From the NCBI RefSeq assembly GCF_039545035.1, contig NZ_BAABRO010000010.1, positions 186,001-250,000 of the forward strand: a stretch of 64,000 nucleotides of DNA. The letters are read 5' to 3'. This document shows, in pieces, positions 1 through 8,939 of this stretch. Each line of letters begins with the position of its first letter. Position 1 is the stretch's first letter. A program made the translations under genes and the position numbers. Under the pieces are notes generated by a model, which saw only the letters and a program-made list of their open reading frames with translations, made no database searches and was not told where the DNA came from. Source of the stretch: Novipirellula caenicola. Its GTDB lineage: Bacteria; Planctomycetota; Planctomycetia; Pirellulales; Pirellulaceae.

Positions 1-663
1 GAACTCGAACGAACCGTCGGCGGAATCCCCTGTCGCCCTGACATCAATCTCGAGGTCGCGTTTCAACCGCGACAGATCATGGGAGGCGCCGCATCGGTTT
101 ACGAACCCGATCCGATGCCGCAGCAGCGAAACCGCCGTACCCTGTATGCCGAGCGCATTCGTGGTCTGCGAGACCCATTCATGGAAACGTTCAATCAACC
201 GGGGCCAGACAAATCCTGTGAACTGCGTGAAACGTCTACCGTGGCACCACAAGCGTTAACGTTGCTCAACTCGCAGGAGGTTTTTGACCGGGCAATCGCC
301 TTCGCTAATCGTTTGATCACTGCGGAACTGGTAAACGACGAAGCCACGCTGCGTCGTGCCTTCGAATTGGCCGTTGCCCGCGAACCGAACGACCGCGAAC
401 TCGCTCTCTGTCTAGCCCATTGGCAATCAGCCCGCGATGAAGAGTCGAGCAAGACCTACGAGCGTCCAATCTTTGCCGATCGCATTACACGCACGGTGAT
501 GGCTGAAAAGACCGGCGAGCCCTATCGCTTTGAAGAGATCCTCCCCGCTTACAAAACCTACGTGCCGGACCTTGGGCCGGCCGACGTCGACGCTAACACT
601 CGTGGCTTGGCCCATGTCTTGTTGGTCATCCTCAACACGAACGAGTTTTCGTATTTGGACTGA
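1..663 (+). CDS. DUF1553 (PSD1-type) protein, C-terminal part
   Basis: The reading frame is open from the first base of the window, so the gene starts upstream and only the last 220 residues are present. The fragment carries the hallmark DUF1553 tail: a PRQIMG segment, an RRT.YA..IRGLRDPF block and the NQPGPDKSCELRE.ST block near residues 65-80. DUF1553 proteins are large planctomycete/verrucomicrobial proteins, usually with a cytochrome-c-like N-terminal domain and a signal peptide (outside this window). They almost always sit directly upstream of a DUF1501 gene, as here (121 bases away). The biochemical role is not established; polysaccharide or sulfated-glycan use is often suggested from context. 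The family call is sure, the function is not. Confidence 0.9.
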   Translation, partial: ELERTVGGIPCRPDINLEVAFQPRQIMGGAASVYEPDPMPQQRNRRTLYAERIRGLRDPFMETFNQPGPDKSCELRETSTVAPQALTLLNSQEVFDRAIAFANRLITAELVNDEATLRRAFELAVAREPNDRELALCLAHWQSARDEESSKTYERPIFADRITRTVMAEKTGEPYRFEEILPAYKTYVPDLGPADVDANTRGLAHVLLVILNTNEFSYLD

Positions 664-671
664 GTCGCCCC

Positions 672-766
672 TCGTAGTGCAGGCTGTAAGCCTGCAGGAA
701 AGAATACAAAACAGGTTAGCAGCCCGTACTACAACACACACAACAGGCTGGCAGCCTGTACTACGC
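672..766. repeat. Short palindromic intergenic repeats
   Basis: Between the DUF1553 and DUF1501 genes are three small inverted-repeat units of the type AGGCTGNNAGCCTG: GCAGGCTGTAAGCCTGC, a diverged CAGGTTAGCAGCCCG, and CAGGCTGGCAGCCTG followed by TACTAC. Units like these are common dispersed hairpin repeats in Rhodopirellula-like genomes. Their position inside a probable operon suggests a processing or stabilising hairpin, but that is inference. Confidence 0.6.
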
Positions 767-784
767 CTTGCACGGCAGTGAATC

Positions 785-2167
785 ATGAATCATACCATTG
801 TCAAACCAAATCGCCGCGACACGTTGTTCGGACTTGGTACAGGGCTAGGATCGATCGCTTTTGCGTCGATGGTTCATGGAAATGAATCATTGCCACACCA
901 TGCAGCGAAAGCCAAGCGATGTATCTTTTTAATGATGGAAGGCGGTCCGTCACATCTGGACACCTTTGATCCCAAACCCGAGTTGGCGAAACAGCACTTG
1001 AAAGCGTTCACCCGCAGTGGTGAGATGGAAAGTGCAATGTCCTCCGGCAAACGCTACTTTGTCAAAAGTCCCTTCGACTTTGTCAAAGCGGGCCAGTGCG
1101 GAGCCGACATCTCCTCCCCTTGGGTGCACTTACGGGAAATGGTGGACGAGATTTGTTTCTATCGGGGCGCGCAAGTCGAATCGGTCAACCATCCCACGGC
1201 TTGCTACCAACTGAACACCGGAAATCAATTTGGCGGCGACCCCGCCGTCGGTTCCTGGGTCACTTATGGATTGGGATCTCCCAACGAGAACTTACCTGGT
1301 TTCGTCGTACTTCCGCGAACGAGTTATCCGCAAGGGGGAGCGGGGAATTGGTCCAACGGATTCCTGCCCGCCAAGTTTCAAGGCACTCCGCTTCGATCCT
1401 CAGGCAGCCCCATTTTGGATCTCTCTCCCGTCGACGAGATCACGCAGGATCGGCAACGCGAGAATCTCGACTTACTGGCCCAACTGAATCAACAGCATTT
1501 GGCCGCGCGGCCCGGACGTAGCGATTTGGCGGCCCGCATGGACAGCTACGAACTGGCCTACTCGATGCAGACCGAGGTTCCCGGCGTGATCGATCTCGAC
1601 GGAGAATCCGCACGAACGCTAGCAGCTTATGGGATCGGTGATGCCAAAACCGACGACTTTGGACGTAAATGTTTACTTGCCCGCCGCTTGGTCGAAAAGG
1701 GCGTTCGTTTTGTGCAGGCCTACGCGGGCAATTGGGATAGCCACGACTATATCCAAAAGGCCCATGGATCGCTGATTCGCAGCGTCGATAAACCGATCGC
1801 GGCACTGCTTCGCGATTTGAAACAACGCGGTATGCTCGAGGACACGCTGGTGGTTTGGTGTGGCGAATTCGGACGCACCCCCGACAACGGCCTTCGCGGC
1901 GGCGGCCAATCGTATGGTCGTGACCACAATGCCAAAGCAATGACGATGTGGTTCGCTGGCGGCGGCACTCGCGCCGGACACACGGTCGGCGCAACCGATG
2001 AAATTGGCGGCGAGGCGGTCGAGTGTGTCCATCACATCCGCGACGTCCATGTCACACTGTTACATCTGCTGGGTTTGGACGATAACCAACTGACCTACTA
2101 CCACGCCGGTCGCCACAAACAGTTGTCGCAATTCGGCGGATCGGTCATCAAAGAACTGTTGGCCTAA
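785..2167 (+). CDS. DUF1501 domain protein (Tat-exported sulfatase-like fold)
   Basis: This is a 460-residue protein of the planctomycete DUF1501 family, which belongs to the alkaline-phosphatase/sulfatase-like superfamily. The N-terminus has a twin-arginine-like signal (NRRDTLFGLGTGLG, then a hydrophobic run ending near residue 32). Family blocks visible are FLMMEGGPSHLDTFDPKP (about 48-65), GSWVTYGLGS (about 157), a TLVVWCGEFGRTP block (about 354) and GRDHN (about 379). It follows the DUF1553 gene by 121 bases and is probably co-transcribed. Export as a folded protein is likely from the signal. The substrate is unknown. The start is supported by the signal peptide directly after it. Confidence 0.9.
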   Translation: MNHTIVKPNRRDTLFGLGTGLGSIAFASMVHGNESLPHHAAKAKRCIFLMMEGGPSHLDTFDPKPELAKQHLKAFTRSGEMESAMSSGKRYFVKSPFDFVKAGQCGADISSPWVHLREMVDEICFYRGAQVESVNHPTACYQLNTGNQFGGDPAVGSWVTYGLGSPNENLPGFVVLPRTSYPQGGAGNWSNGFLPAKFQGTPLRSSGSPILDLSPVDEITQDRQRENLDLLAQLNQQHLAARPGRSDLAARMDSYELAYSMQTEVPGVIDLDGESARTLAAYGIGDAKTDDFGRKCLLARRLVEKGVRFVQAYAGNWDSHDYIQKAHGSLIRSVDKPIAALLRDLKQRGMLEDTLVVWCGEFGRTPDNGLRGGGQSYGRDHNAKAMTMWFAGGGTRAGHTVGATDEIGGEAVECVHHIRDVHVTLLHLLGLDDNQLTYYHAGRHKQLSQFGGSVIKELLA

Positions 2168-2315
2168 TCTGTTCGGCGAATCCGATTCGCCGGAGCATCC
2201 AAACATTGCGGACATCCCCCTGCCGCAAGTAGCGAGTCAATCAGACTCGGTCTACTCGCTTAGTTTTTCCAAGGACATCTCAGAACGCGTGAGAAAGCCT
2301 CTATGACATTGAGTA

Positions 2316-3578
2316 TTAAAACTCGCCGTCGATCAGTTCTTTATTGGCCCGAGTCCCAAGTGCTCCCCAAAGACCATAAGGACTTTTGGATCCAGCGGGG
2401 TTGATGACCCAGCCGTCGTGGCGAACAGGAGGAGCCTTTGAGTTCCCGGCTTCGATGGAATCAGTAATGAATTTTACCGCGCCGTCGGCCATCAGCACAT
2501 GGACACCGCCCTGGTGGCGGCTGCTTGGCGGAAGCACTCCCTCGTTATGTCGGTTATCCTGCATGCAAATCTCCGAATTCGGAGGAAGGATGGTGTTCAT
2601 CGCACTGAACAATGGTCGACCATATGCCCACTTGTAACCGCGTGCCATTTCCGCATCAGGTCCGGTGACGGCAGGCGAAGAAACGAACGGAGCTCCGTTG
2701 ACCCAAAACTGCGGACGTTGTGGATCGAGCATTGGACGACACTCCAACGCATTGTTCGGTCCGGTCGGATCGCTCGAGCTGGCCATGATGCTGCCGGGAG
2801 CGTCCGCGGGCCAAGTTCGTGCATCGCGATCACCTAAATCGGTACAAATTTCACCCGCGGCAATCGTGTTTGCCAAACCGTCCAAAATCTCACTGAATTT
2901 CGTCGACCGGCTGGCGACAAAGACGCCGCGACACGCCGCACGCTCGGCGGTATACCACCCGGTGCTTGGCGAAACCGCTCGGTCATCCTGATTCCCTACA
3001 TGCATGTGATGTGTCGAGTCGCCCAAACACGCCGCATAGTTGGTTCGACCTTGAGCGGGTAGCCCCTCGCCTGGATCACTAGGGCAACGAAGCGAAGGGA
3101 TATTCGTCAACCAAGGCGAGTATCGATTTCCGGCCGCACCATGGTCGGAGATGTTCATTCGCGGATCGGGGCCCATCGCTTGGAAATCGACAACGCCATT
3201 GCCATCGGAATCCATCGGATTACTAATCTGTTCCCAAAGTGCTTGTTGCTCAAAGAATGGCGTCAATCCTGGCAACCAACTTAGTTCGTTGCGATTGTGT
3301 CCTCCTCCGCCATCCCGACGCAGCGCTGGATTTGGCGAGCCAGAGTTAGCCGTATTGGTCGTTCCTCTGGAGTGTGCCGGCAACTGGTTGTAGGCGGCAT
3401 GGTAGTTGTGAAGTGCAAGCCCAATCTGCTTGAAATTGTTGCTGCAACTCATCCGCCGAGCTGCTTCCCGTGCGGCTTGAACCGCAGGCAGCAGCAGGCC
3501 TACCAAGACACCGATAATTGCAATCACAACCAATAGTTCGACGAGGGTAAAACCTCGTGTTTGCTTTGAACGTAGCAT
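2316..3578 (-). CDS. DUF1559 pseudopilin-like protein
   Basis: A 420-residue protein with the type IV prepilin-like N-terminus (RGFTLVELLVVIAIIG, residues about 8-23), expected to be cleaved after Gly and methylated on Phe by a prepilin peptidase. It is followed by the planctomycete block AAREAARRMSCSNNFKQIGLALHNYH. The C-terminus has the family's second signature, SSRHQGGVHVLMADGAVKFI (about 353-372). DUF1559 genes are present in dozens to hundreds of copies per planctomycete genome. They are probably cell-surface pseudopilins, but no specific role is proven. A small lipoprotein gene lies 88 bases upstream on the same strand, a common pairing. Confidence 0.92.
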   Translation of the reverse strand: MLRSKQTRGFTLVELLVVIAIIGVLVGLLLPAVQAAREAARRMSCSNNFKQIGLALHNYHAAYNQLPAHSRGTTNTANSGSPNPALRRDGGGGHNRNELSWLPGLTPFFEQQALWEQISNPMDSDGNGVVDFQAMGPDPRMNISDHGAAGNRYSPWLTNIPSLRCPSDPGEGLPAQGRTNYAACLGDSTHHMHVGNQDDRAVSPSTGWYTAERAACRGVFVASRSTKFSEILDGLANTIAAGEICTDLGDRDARTWPADAPGSIMASSSDPTGPNNALECRPMLDPQRPQFWVNGAPFVSSPAVTGPDAEMARGYKWAYGRPLFSAMNTILPPNSEICMQDNRHNEGVLPPSSRHQGGVHVLMADGAVKFITDSIEAGNSKAPPVRHDGWVINPAGSKSPYGLWGALGTRANKELIDGEF

Positions 3579-3666
3579 CCATCAGACCTCTGATTAATGG
3601 CAAAAAAGAACCGAGGCATATGCCTGCGGATAAAAAGACTCTTAAAACGACCGCACGGCGTATCGG

Positions 3667-3867
3667 CTATTCAGTGGTGTTGCCGTTGTCCAGCGTGGCA
3701 CCACTATCGAAGTCGTGCGGGTTTTCGGAAACATACTCCGACAACTCATCCGAACTCGGTGATGTCGCTGTATCTCCTCCGCATCCGCTGTGCGACAAGC
3801 ACATCAAGACAACGACAAACGAAATGAGTGAAATTCTCTGTTGCGGACGAAACAGGGGGCGTCTCAT
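3667..3867 (-). CDS. Small lipoprotein paired with DUF1559
   Basis: A 66-residue protein. I chose the ATG at 3867 because it directly precedes a signal peptide (MRRPLFRPQQRISLISFVVV) with a lipobox ending LSHSGC around residue 28. The rest is short, acidic and Ser/Asp-rich. An upstream ATG at 3939 would add 24 residues that spoil the signal. It lies immediately upstream of the DUF1559 gene on the same strand; small lipoproteins in this position are frequent in planctomycetes. The function is unknown. Confidence 0.65.
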   Translation of the reverse strand: MRRPLFRPQQRISLISFVVVLMCLSHSGCGGDTATSPSSDELSEYVSENPHDFDSGATLDNGNTTE

Positions 3868-3939
3868 GCGAAATAGCCTACGTGTAAAAAAGACGATCGA
3901 TAAAATGCAGATAGAAATAGGGCGAATGGGTGCATCCAC

Positions 3940-4262
3940 ACTAACGTTGCAGAAACCGCCCTAGCTGCCATGCTAAAAGAGGGATCGGCGCAAGTCAACC
4001 TGCCACTCCACTGGCTGCACAGCATTCATCGGAAAAGGCTATAGAGTGGCTCACGACTCTATACAGTCAGGCCGTTGCTGCCGCACAAGCTCGTATTCTC
4101 GTGAGCGGACCTCGTCTGACACTGCGGCAGACGGGACGCAACGAACCGCTGAGACAATAATCTGAGACGAAGATCACGTGACTGCAACGATCGAGAACGA
4201 GCAGCTCTCTGGCCTGCCCCCCAAACGTCCAATCGTGTTTCATGTCGCCCCAACTTGGAAAC
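3940..4262. other. Intergenic stretch with a hairpin
   Basis: No convincing gene. A perfect 8-bp inverted repeat (TATAGAGT, 8-base loop, ACTCTATA) lies at 4040-4063. It could be a weak terminator or an operator. The promoter of the lipoprotein/DUF1559 pair must lie on the minus strand close to 3870-3960, but I see no clear consensus. Confidence 0.4.
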
Positions 4263-4299
4263 AAAAAAAGCCGCCGATGCCCAAGCAGGCAACGACGGC
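4263..4299 (-). terminator. Rho-independent terminator of groEL
   Basis: Read on the minus strand, GCCGTCG and CGGCGGC form a 7-bp stem (one G-U pair) with a 16-base loop, followed directly by seven T residues. It lies about 40 bases past the groEL stop codon. Confidence 0.75.
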
Positions 4300-4339
4300 G
4301 AACGCAGGAGTAAGCGGAGCAATCGCAACTCAACAGCGA

Positions 4340-5962
4340 CTAGTACATGTCATAGTCGCCGCCGTGCCCCTTGGCTGACTTCGTTTCCGCCTTGGGCTTG
4401 TCTGCAATCAATGCATCACTGGTTAGCAGCAACGTCGAGACACTCGACGCGTTTTCGAGTGCCGTGCGGACCACTTTGGTGGGGTCGATGACGCCGCATT
4501 CCACCAGATCTTCATAGGTGTTCGTGGCAGCGTTGTAGCCGTAGTTGCCTTGCTCGGCAGCCACTTTCTCGCACACCAACGATCCGTCTTGACCCGCATT
4601 CTCGGCAATCCAAGTCATCGGCGCTCGACATGCTCTTAGCACGATGTTGTATCCGGCACGTTCATCGTCATTTAGTTTTGATGCGTCACACTGGCTGGCC
4701 GCTCGCACGAGTGCCACGCCGCCACCGGGCAGGATGCCCTCTTCGACTGCGGCACGCGTTGCGGACAGCGCGTCTTCGTAACGCATCTTCTTTTCTTTGA
4801 CTTCGGCTTCGGTCGCGCCACCGACGCTGATCTTGGCCACGCCGCCCACCAGTTTCGCTTTGCGTTCTTGCAACTTTTCGCGATCGTATTCGCTGGTCGA
4901 CTTGTCATACTCCGTCTCGATCTGCTTGATGCGAGCGTGAATATCCTCAGTCTTGCCGGCACCCTCGATGATCGTTGTGTTTTCCTTGTCGATGATGACC
5001 TTCTTGGCACGCCCAAGGTCGGCAAGTTCGATGTTCTCGAGCTTCACCCCTAAGCTTTCAAAGAACGCTTTGCCACCGGTCAAAATGGCCATGTCTTCCA
5101 TCATTGCTTTACGGCGGTCGCCATAGCCAGGTGCTTTCACCGCGGCGGCAACGAAGGTTCCCCGCAAACGGTTCACCACCAGCGTTGCTAAGGCTTCGCC
5201 GTCGACATCTTCAGCAATGATGAGCAGCGGTTTGCCTGCTTTGGCAACTTTTTCTAGCAGCGGCACGAAGTCACGCAGGTTGCTGATCTTCTTTTCATGG
5301 ATCAGCACATAGGGTTCTTCGAGCACACACTCCATCGTGTCAGGCGAGGTGACGAAATAGGGCGACAGGTAGCCTTTGTCAAACTGCATCCCCTCGACCC
5401 ATTTGACTTCGGTTTCGAGGCTCTTGCCTTCGTCGATCGTGACGACGCCGTCCTTGCCGACTTTGTCCATCGCATCGGCAACGATCTGGCCGACCTTGGG
5501 ATCTTGGTTGCCACTGATTCGAGCCACCTGTTCCATCTCTTTGCGGCCTTTGATCGGCGTCGACATCGATTTGAGCTTGCTGACGATGTCTTCGACCGCT
5601 TGCTCGATGCCACGTTTCATGCCGATCGGATTGGTCCCCGCCACAACGGCTCGCAACCCTTCGTTAAAAATCGCTTCGGCAAGCACGGTCGCCGTCGTCG
5701 TTCCGTCCCCGGCGACATCGTTGGTCTTCGAAGCTACTTCGCGGACCATCCGTGCCCCCATGTTTTCATAGGGGTCTTCGAGTTCGATCTCTTTGGCAAC
5801 GGTAACGCCATCTCGAGTGACAACGGGCGATCCGTAACTCTTTTGGATGATCACATTGTGCCCGCCCGGCCCAAGTGTGCTACGGACAGTCTTGGCCAAT
5901 TTGTAAACACCGCGACGCATCGATTCGCGGGCTTCTTGTTCAAAAGCAATCATTTTTGACAT
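4340..5962 (-). CDS. groL: Chaperonin GroEL (Cpn60)
   Basis: A 540-residue chaperonin subunit that forms the double-ring ATP-dependent folding chamber with GroES in the cytoplasm. Visible family blocks are [11 protein letters not shown] (about 28-38), the ATP-binding [17 protein letters not shown] (about 84-100), [12 protein letters not shown] in the apical/intermediate region, and [13 protein letters not shown] (about 405-417). The start is fixed by [15 protein letters not shown], which aligns with GroEL N-termini. The tail is odd: instead of the Gly-Gly-Met repeat it ends in [10 protein letters not shown]. Planctomycetes often carry several groEL copies; this one lies directly behind groES (33 bases). 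A sigma-54-type promoter precedes groES, and I see no CIRCE element. Confidence 0.97.
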   Translation of the reverse strand: MSKMIAFEQEARESMRRGVYKLAKTVRSTLGPGGHNVIIQKSYGSPVVTRDGVTVAKEIELEDPYENMGARMVREVASKTNDVAGDGTTTATVLAEAIFNEGLRAVVAGTNPIGMKRGIEQAVEDIVSKLKSMSTPIKGRKEMEQVARISGNQDPKVGQIVADAMDKVGKDGVVTIDEGKSLETEVKWVEGMQFDKGYLSPYFVTSPDTMECVLEEPYVLIHEKKISNLRDFVPLLEKVAKAGKPLLIIAEDVDGEALATLVVNRLRGTFVAAAVKAPGYGDRRKAMMEDMAILTGGKAFFESLGVKLENIELADLGRAKKVIIDKENTTIIEGAGKTEDIHARIKQIETEYDKSTSEYDREKLQERKAKLVGGVAKISVGGATEAEVKEKKMRYEDALSATRAAVEEGILPGGGVALVRAASQCDASKLNDDERAGYNIVLRACRAPMTWIAENAGQDGSLVCEKVAAEQGNYGYNAATNTYEDLVECGVIDPTKVVRTALENASSVSTLLLTSDALIADKPKAETKSAKGHGGDYDMY

Positions 5963-5995
5963 AGTTGATTTCCTATTCCGAGTTGATTCCCTTGC

Positions 5996-6328
5996 CTACT
6001 CTTCGATGACCGCCAAGATGTCACTCTCTCGGACGATGGTGTATTTGATCTCGCCAACTTCAAATTCGTCGCCACCGTACTTGCTCAGCAGAACGTGGTC
6101 GCCTGGCTTGACCGAGAGAGGATGACAGGTGCCGTTGTCATCGAGTTTGCCGGGGCCAACCGCAATCACTTTCGCTTGGTTGACTTTCTCTTTTGCAGAA
6201 TCGGGCAGCACGATGCCGCCGGATGTCATCTCGTCCGCTTCGTCACGTTGGCAGACAACGCGGTCGGCAAGAGGTTTTAGCTTCAGGTTAAGACTGGAAT
6301 TTGCTTCTGATTTCGTAGCAGTCGCCAT
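5996..6328 (-). CDS. groS: Co-chaperonin GroES (Cpn10)
   Basis: A 110-residue co-chaperonin that caps GroEL. The body runs from LKPLADRVVCQRDEADE through the mobile loop MTSGGIVLPDSAKEK to GDHVLLSKYGGDEFEVG and a final DILAVIEE. I chose the ATG at 6328 because GGAGGG lies about 9 bases upstream; an in-frame ATG at 6421 lies almost at the predicted transcription start. About 18 extra residues (MATATKSEANSSLNL...) precede the usual GroES start, an N-terminal extension of unknown purpose. It is first in the groES-groEL operon. Confidence 0.95.
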   Translation of the reverse strand: MATATKSEANSSLNLKLKPLADRVVCQRDEADEMTSGGIVLPDSAKEKVNQAKVIAVGPGKLDDNGTCHPLSVKPGDHVLLSKYGGDEFEVGEIKYTIVRESDILAVIEE

Positions 6329-6431
6329 GAAATGCCCTCCATTGTTCGCTTGGACATTGCACAACTTTCGTGGCCCTGCCGCTCCGGAGCCACAGCCAAT
6401 TTGGCACAACGCCAGCGGCAAAAATCCGAAA

Positions 6432-6449
6432 TAGCAACCGCCGTGCCAG
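6432..6449 (-). promoter_or_regulatory. Sigma-54 (-24/-12) promoter of groES-groEL
   Basis: The minus strand reads CTGGCACGGCGGTTGCTA: near-perfect TGGCACG and TTGCT elements with GG-N10-GC spacing. The predicted transcript would start near 6423, about 95 bases before the groES ATG. The family consensus is TGGCACR-N4-TTGCW. No CIRCE inverted repeat is present nearby. Confidence 0.8.
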
Positions 6450-6630
6450 ACGATTTTGGCACGGGAACTCAGGCCTGAACTGCGTTGCTCATGACCTGAC
6501 GATCGGACAAAACGGTGTCTCCCGAGTACCTCAGTCCGATTGTACTTTCAAGCAATGGAATCGGCTGTCATGATTTGGCACCGCAAGCAGAATTGCACCT
6601 GCCGGAAAGGCACGATGCCCTAACAAAATG

Positions 6631-6664
6631 CCCTCTCCCGCCGCGGAATCCGGGCGGGAGAGGG
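6631..6664. terminator. Strong GC-rich hairpin terminator
   Basis: CCCTCTCCCGCC pairs perfectly with GGCGGGAGAGGG over 12 bp with a 10-base loop. On the minus strand it is followed by CATTTTGTT. It lies about 120 bases past the end of the DUF4340 gene and probably ends the minus-strand ABC operon before the groES promoter region. Confidence 0.7.
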
Positions 6665-6786
6665 TTATTGCGATCGGGGAAACCACTTGATGACGTTGCC
6701 ATCGCATTAACGTCACGCCTCAGACGTCATAGCGTCATTGCGACTGAGCCACAATGAATGCGGGATGACGATCTGATGTCGATCCC

Positions 6787-8856
6787 CTACGGAGTTTCGG
6801 CTGATCCATCGTCGCTGGACTCGCTGAGCGTTTGGGCAGACGAACCGTCGGCTGAGTCGTCGGTCGCGGACTCCGTTTTCGTTACGGTTTCAGCGTCCGG
6901 CGTAGCTTCGTGTTTCGAATCCACTTCCGAATCGGAGGACTCCATTTCGGTTCTATCAGCGGTCTTCGTCGCGGTTGCAGCTTCCGGTTCAGTTTCAGCC
7001 GCAGCCTGAGTTTCAGTTTCGGGCTTGGCCGTAGCCTCCGTTTCGGAATCAGTCGCGGCCTCGGTTTCCGATGGATCGCTCGACGTTTCGGTCACCGCAC
7101 AGGATTCTTCATTTGCTGCCGCGTCGTCCTCGGATGCCTCTTTGGCTTTGATAAAGTCACTGCGTGACAGGGCAAGCTTATCGTACTGTTCCCCTGGGAT
7201 CACGTAGTACCACTGAGCATAACGGTGATTCAGCTCCTCTGCCTTTTCTTTACCCGCTTTCACCTTCTCTTGATAGGATTCAAACTCTCGCAGCTTCGAT
7301 TGATACTCGTCCATCTGGTTCTCGTATTCCTTGCGGAGTTCTTCAAGCTTCGCAGCCTCTTGCTCGTCTACTTCAGCCCCAGCCTCCTCGGACTCGTTCA
7401 CATCAGACGAGTTGGCCGAGTCTTTCTGCTCTAAAGCTTCGGGCTTCTCGGGTTCGCTTGGTTTGGACGGCTCATCTCCAAAATACTGCTTGTCAAATGC
7501 AACGGTGACGAAGACATAACGCCCAGGCTTCTCCTTGTCCTTCTGCTGCTCGTCGCCATTACCGCTCTCTTCGCCTTGTTCGTCGGAAGCGTCGCCGGTT
7601 TTCTCGGAAGCCTCGGACTGTTTGTCGTCTTCATCACTCGAGGCACTCGTGAGGCCAATTTCCAATTCCTCTTCGCTGCCAGTAAAGACGCGACCGAAGT
7701 GCAGTTTGTACACCAGCCCTTCGTTCGTTGCCGTGGACAACTCACCCTCGCGAGCGATCAGCTTCAAGGTGTCTGGATCGCTATCGCTGGCCGGCTGCAA
7801 CAAAAAGCCTCGCGAAAGCAGGTCGGATTGCAACCGGTCCACGTCGCGCTGCGATCCCACCGCCTCGCGATCGAGCTGCAGTTGCGGCGTCAACCCTTTC
7901 TGCTTTGGCCGCACGCCGGCGATATTCAGTCCGGCGATCGCGATGATCGTTTCACGCACGGCATCTTGATCTACCTCAGCAACGGCGTCGTCGATTTCGG
8001 CCATCTGCCATGGTTCGCCTGAACTTTCGCGACGAAGCGTGGTAACATCCCGCTGCGTCACCGTCGCATTGAGTTCGTCGAATTGATAATCGTTCAAGCT
8101 CAGTTGAACGATATCGGAACTGCTGACCCCCAGTAGATCGGTGTCGATCCACTCGCGGAATCGTGTGGACAGATCGATGTCCAGCGTCGCGACATAGGTT
8201 TCGTCCTCTTCGGGGTGGCGGACGTAATATTGGTTCACTTCTCCTTCGACCGGATCACCGATGATGTAATCAGCCAGCACCTCGTTGCCCTCGCCGCGGA
8301 GTGTCAATCGTTTTCCGATCCCTTCGAGTTGATCGACGCCGAGCGAATCGACTTTGGGATCGACAACGCCGTAGCGGGGATGATCTGATGCCCATCGGCT
8401 GACCATTGCCCCCCGCGTGATGCCGATCACACTGCTGGCAGTTTTCGCTAGTTGATCCTCCGCATCGGCAGGATAATTGTGATGCGAGGGAATTACCCAT
8501 TGCCCATTCTGTGTCTGCTCCACCGCGAACTCTTGCGCAGTCACTTGTTCCTTGTCGATGACCGCGACGTTCAGCGCCATCGCACGGGTTGGGTCGGTGA
8601 AATCGGGAAAGAAGGGCTGCCCCACTTTCCCGTATTCTCGAATTTCAGCTGGACGGCTTGCCCATTCGACCACTGCGGTGACTGCCAAACACGCAAGTCC
8701 TGCGACCGCGTAGAGCACCGTCCGTCGAGATTCGCTGCCGAGTGTCGACCAGCGTTTACTGACCGACTCAGACGCGGTACGAATTGAGTCTCCGGCATGC
8801 CCTCCGAGCTTGCCGTTATCGTTCGGGGTACTTTGACTATGAGTAATGGTGGACAT
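6787..8856 (-). CDS. DUF4340 protein, gliding-type ABC system component
   Basis: A 689-residue protein with one membrane segment near residues 45-63 (TVLYAVAGLACLAVTAVVEW) and a large DUF4340 region to about residue 450, including repeated 'YADYIIGDPVEG..YYVR' type strands. Residues about 400-470 and 570-689 are highly acidic, low-complexity Glu/Thr/Ala/Ser tracts, with a predicted coiled coil between them (KLEELRKEYENQMDEYQSKL). DUF4340 genes typically follow gldA/gldF/gldG-like ABC genes, as here (83 bases behind the GldG fusion). The system is thought to handle envelope or matrix export; the substrate is unknown. Confidence 0.85.
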   Translation of the reverse strand: MSTITHSQSTPNDNGKLGGHAGDSIRTASESVSKRWSTLGSESRRTVLYAVAGLACLAVTAVVEWASRPAEIREYGKVGQPFFPDFTDPTRAMALNVAVIDKEQVTAQEFAVEQTQNGQWVIPSHHNYPADAEDQLAKTASSVIGITRGAMVSRWASDHPRYGVVDPKVDSLGVDQLEGIGKRLTLRGEGNEVLADYIIGDPVEGEVNQYYVRHPEEDETYVATLDIDLSTRFREWIDTDLLGVSSSDIVQLSLNDYQFDELNATVTQRDVTTLRRESSGEPWQMAEIDDAVAEVDQDAVRETIIAIAGLNIAGVRPKQKGLTPQLQLDREAVGSQRDVDRLQSDLLSRGFLLQPASDSDPDTLKLIAREGELSTATNEGLVYKLHFGRVFTGSEEELEIGLTSASSDEDDKQSEASEKTGDASDEQGEESGNGDEQQKDKEKPGRYVFVTVAFDKQYFGDEPSKPSEPEKPEALEQKDSANSSDVNESEEAGAEVDEQEAAKLEELRKEYENQMDEYQSKLREFESYQEKVKAGKEKAEELNHRYAQWYYVIPGEQYDKLALSRSDFIKAKEASEDDAAANEESCAVTETSSDPSETEAATDSETEATAKPETETQAAAETEPEAATATKTADRTEMESSDSEVDSKHEATPDAETVTKTESATDDSADGSSAQTLSESSDDGSAETP

Positions 8857-8939
8857 CGAAACTTTTCCCTAAATGACGAAAGGTTGGCTTCTGGAATTCG
8901 CGAGTTGACGGTCGTGAGCGACCGTACTATCTGCTCGAA

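Noticed and set aside
5297-5959. 220-residue plus-strand frame opposite groEL
   Set aside because: It is an antisense shadow of a highly conserved gene, with His/Phe/Asp-rich composition typical of such shadows.
6400-6417. TTGGCACAACGCCAGCGG, a sigma-54-like site on the plus strand
   Set aside because: Spacing is right, but the -12 element is CAGC, and no plus-strand gene follows; groES is on the other strand.
6422-6600. CIRCE element upstream of groES
   Set aside because: I looked for TTAGCACTC-N9-GAGTGCTAA and found nothing close.
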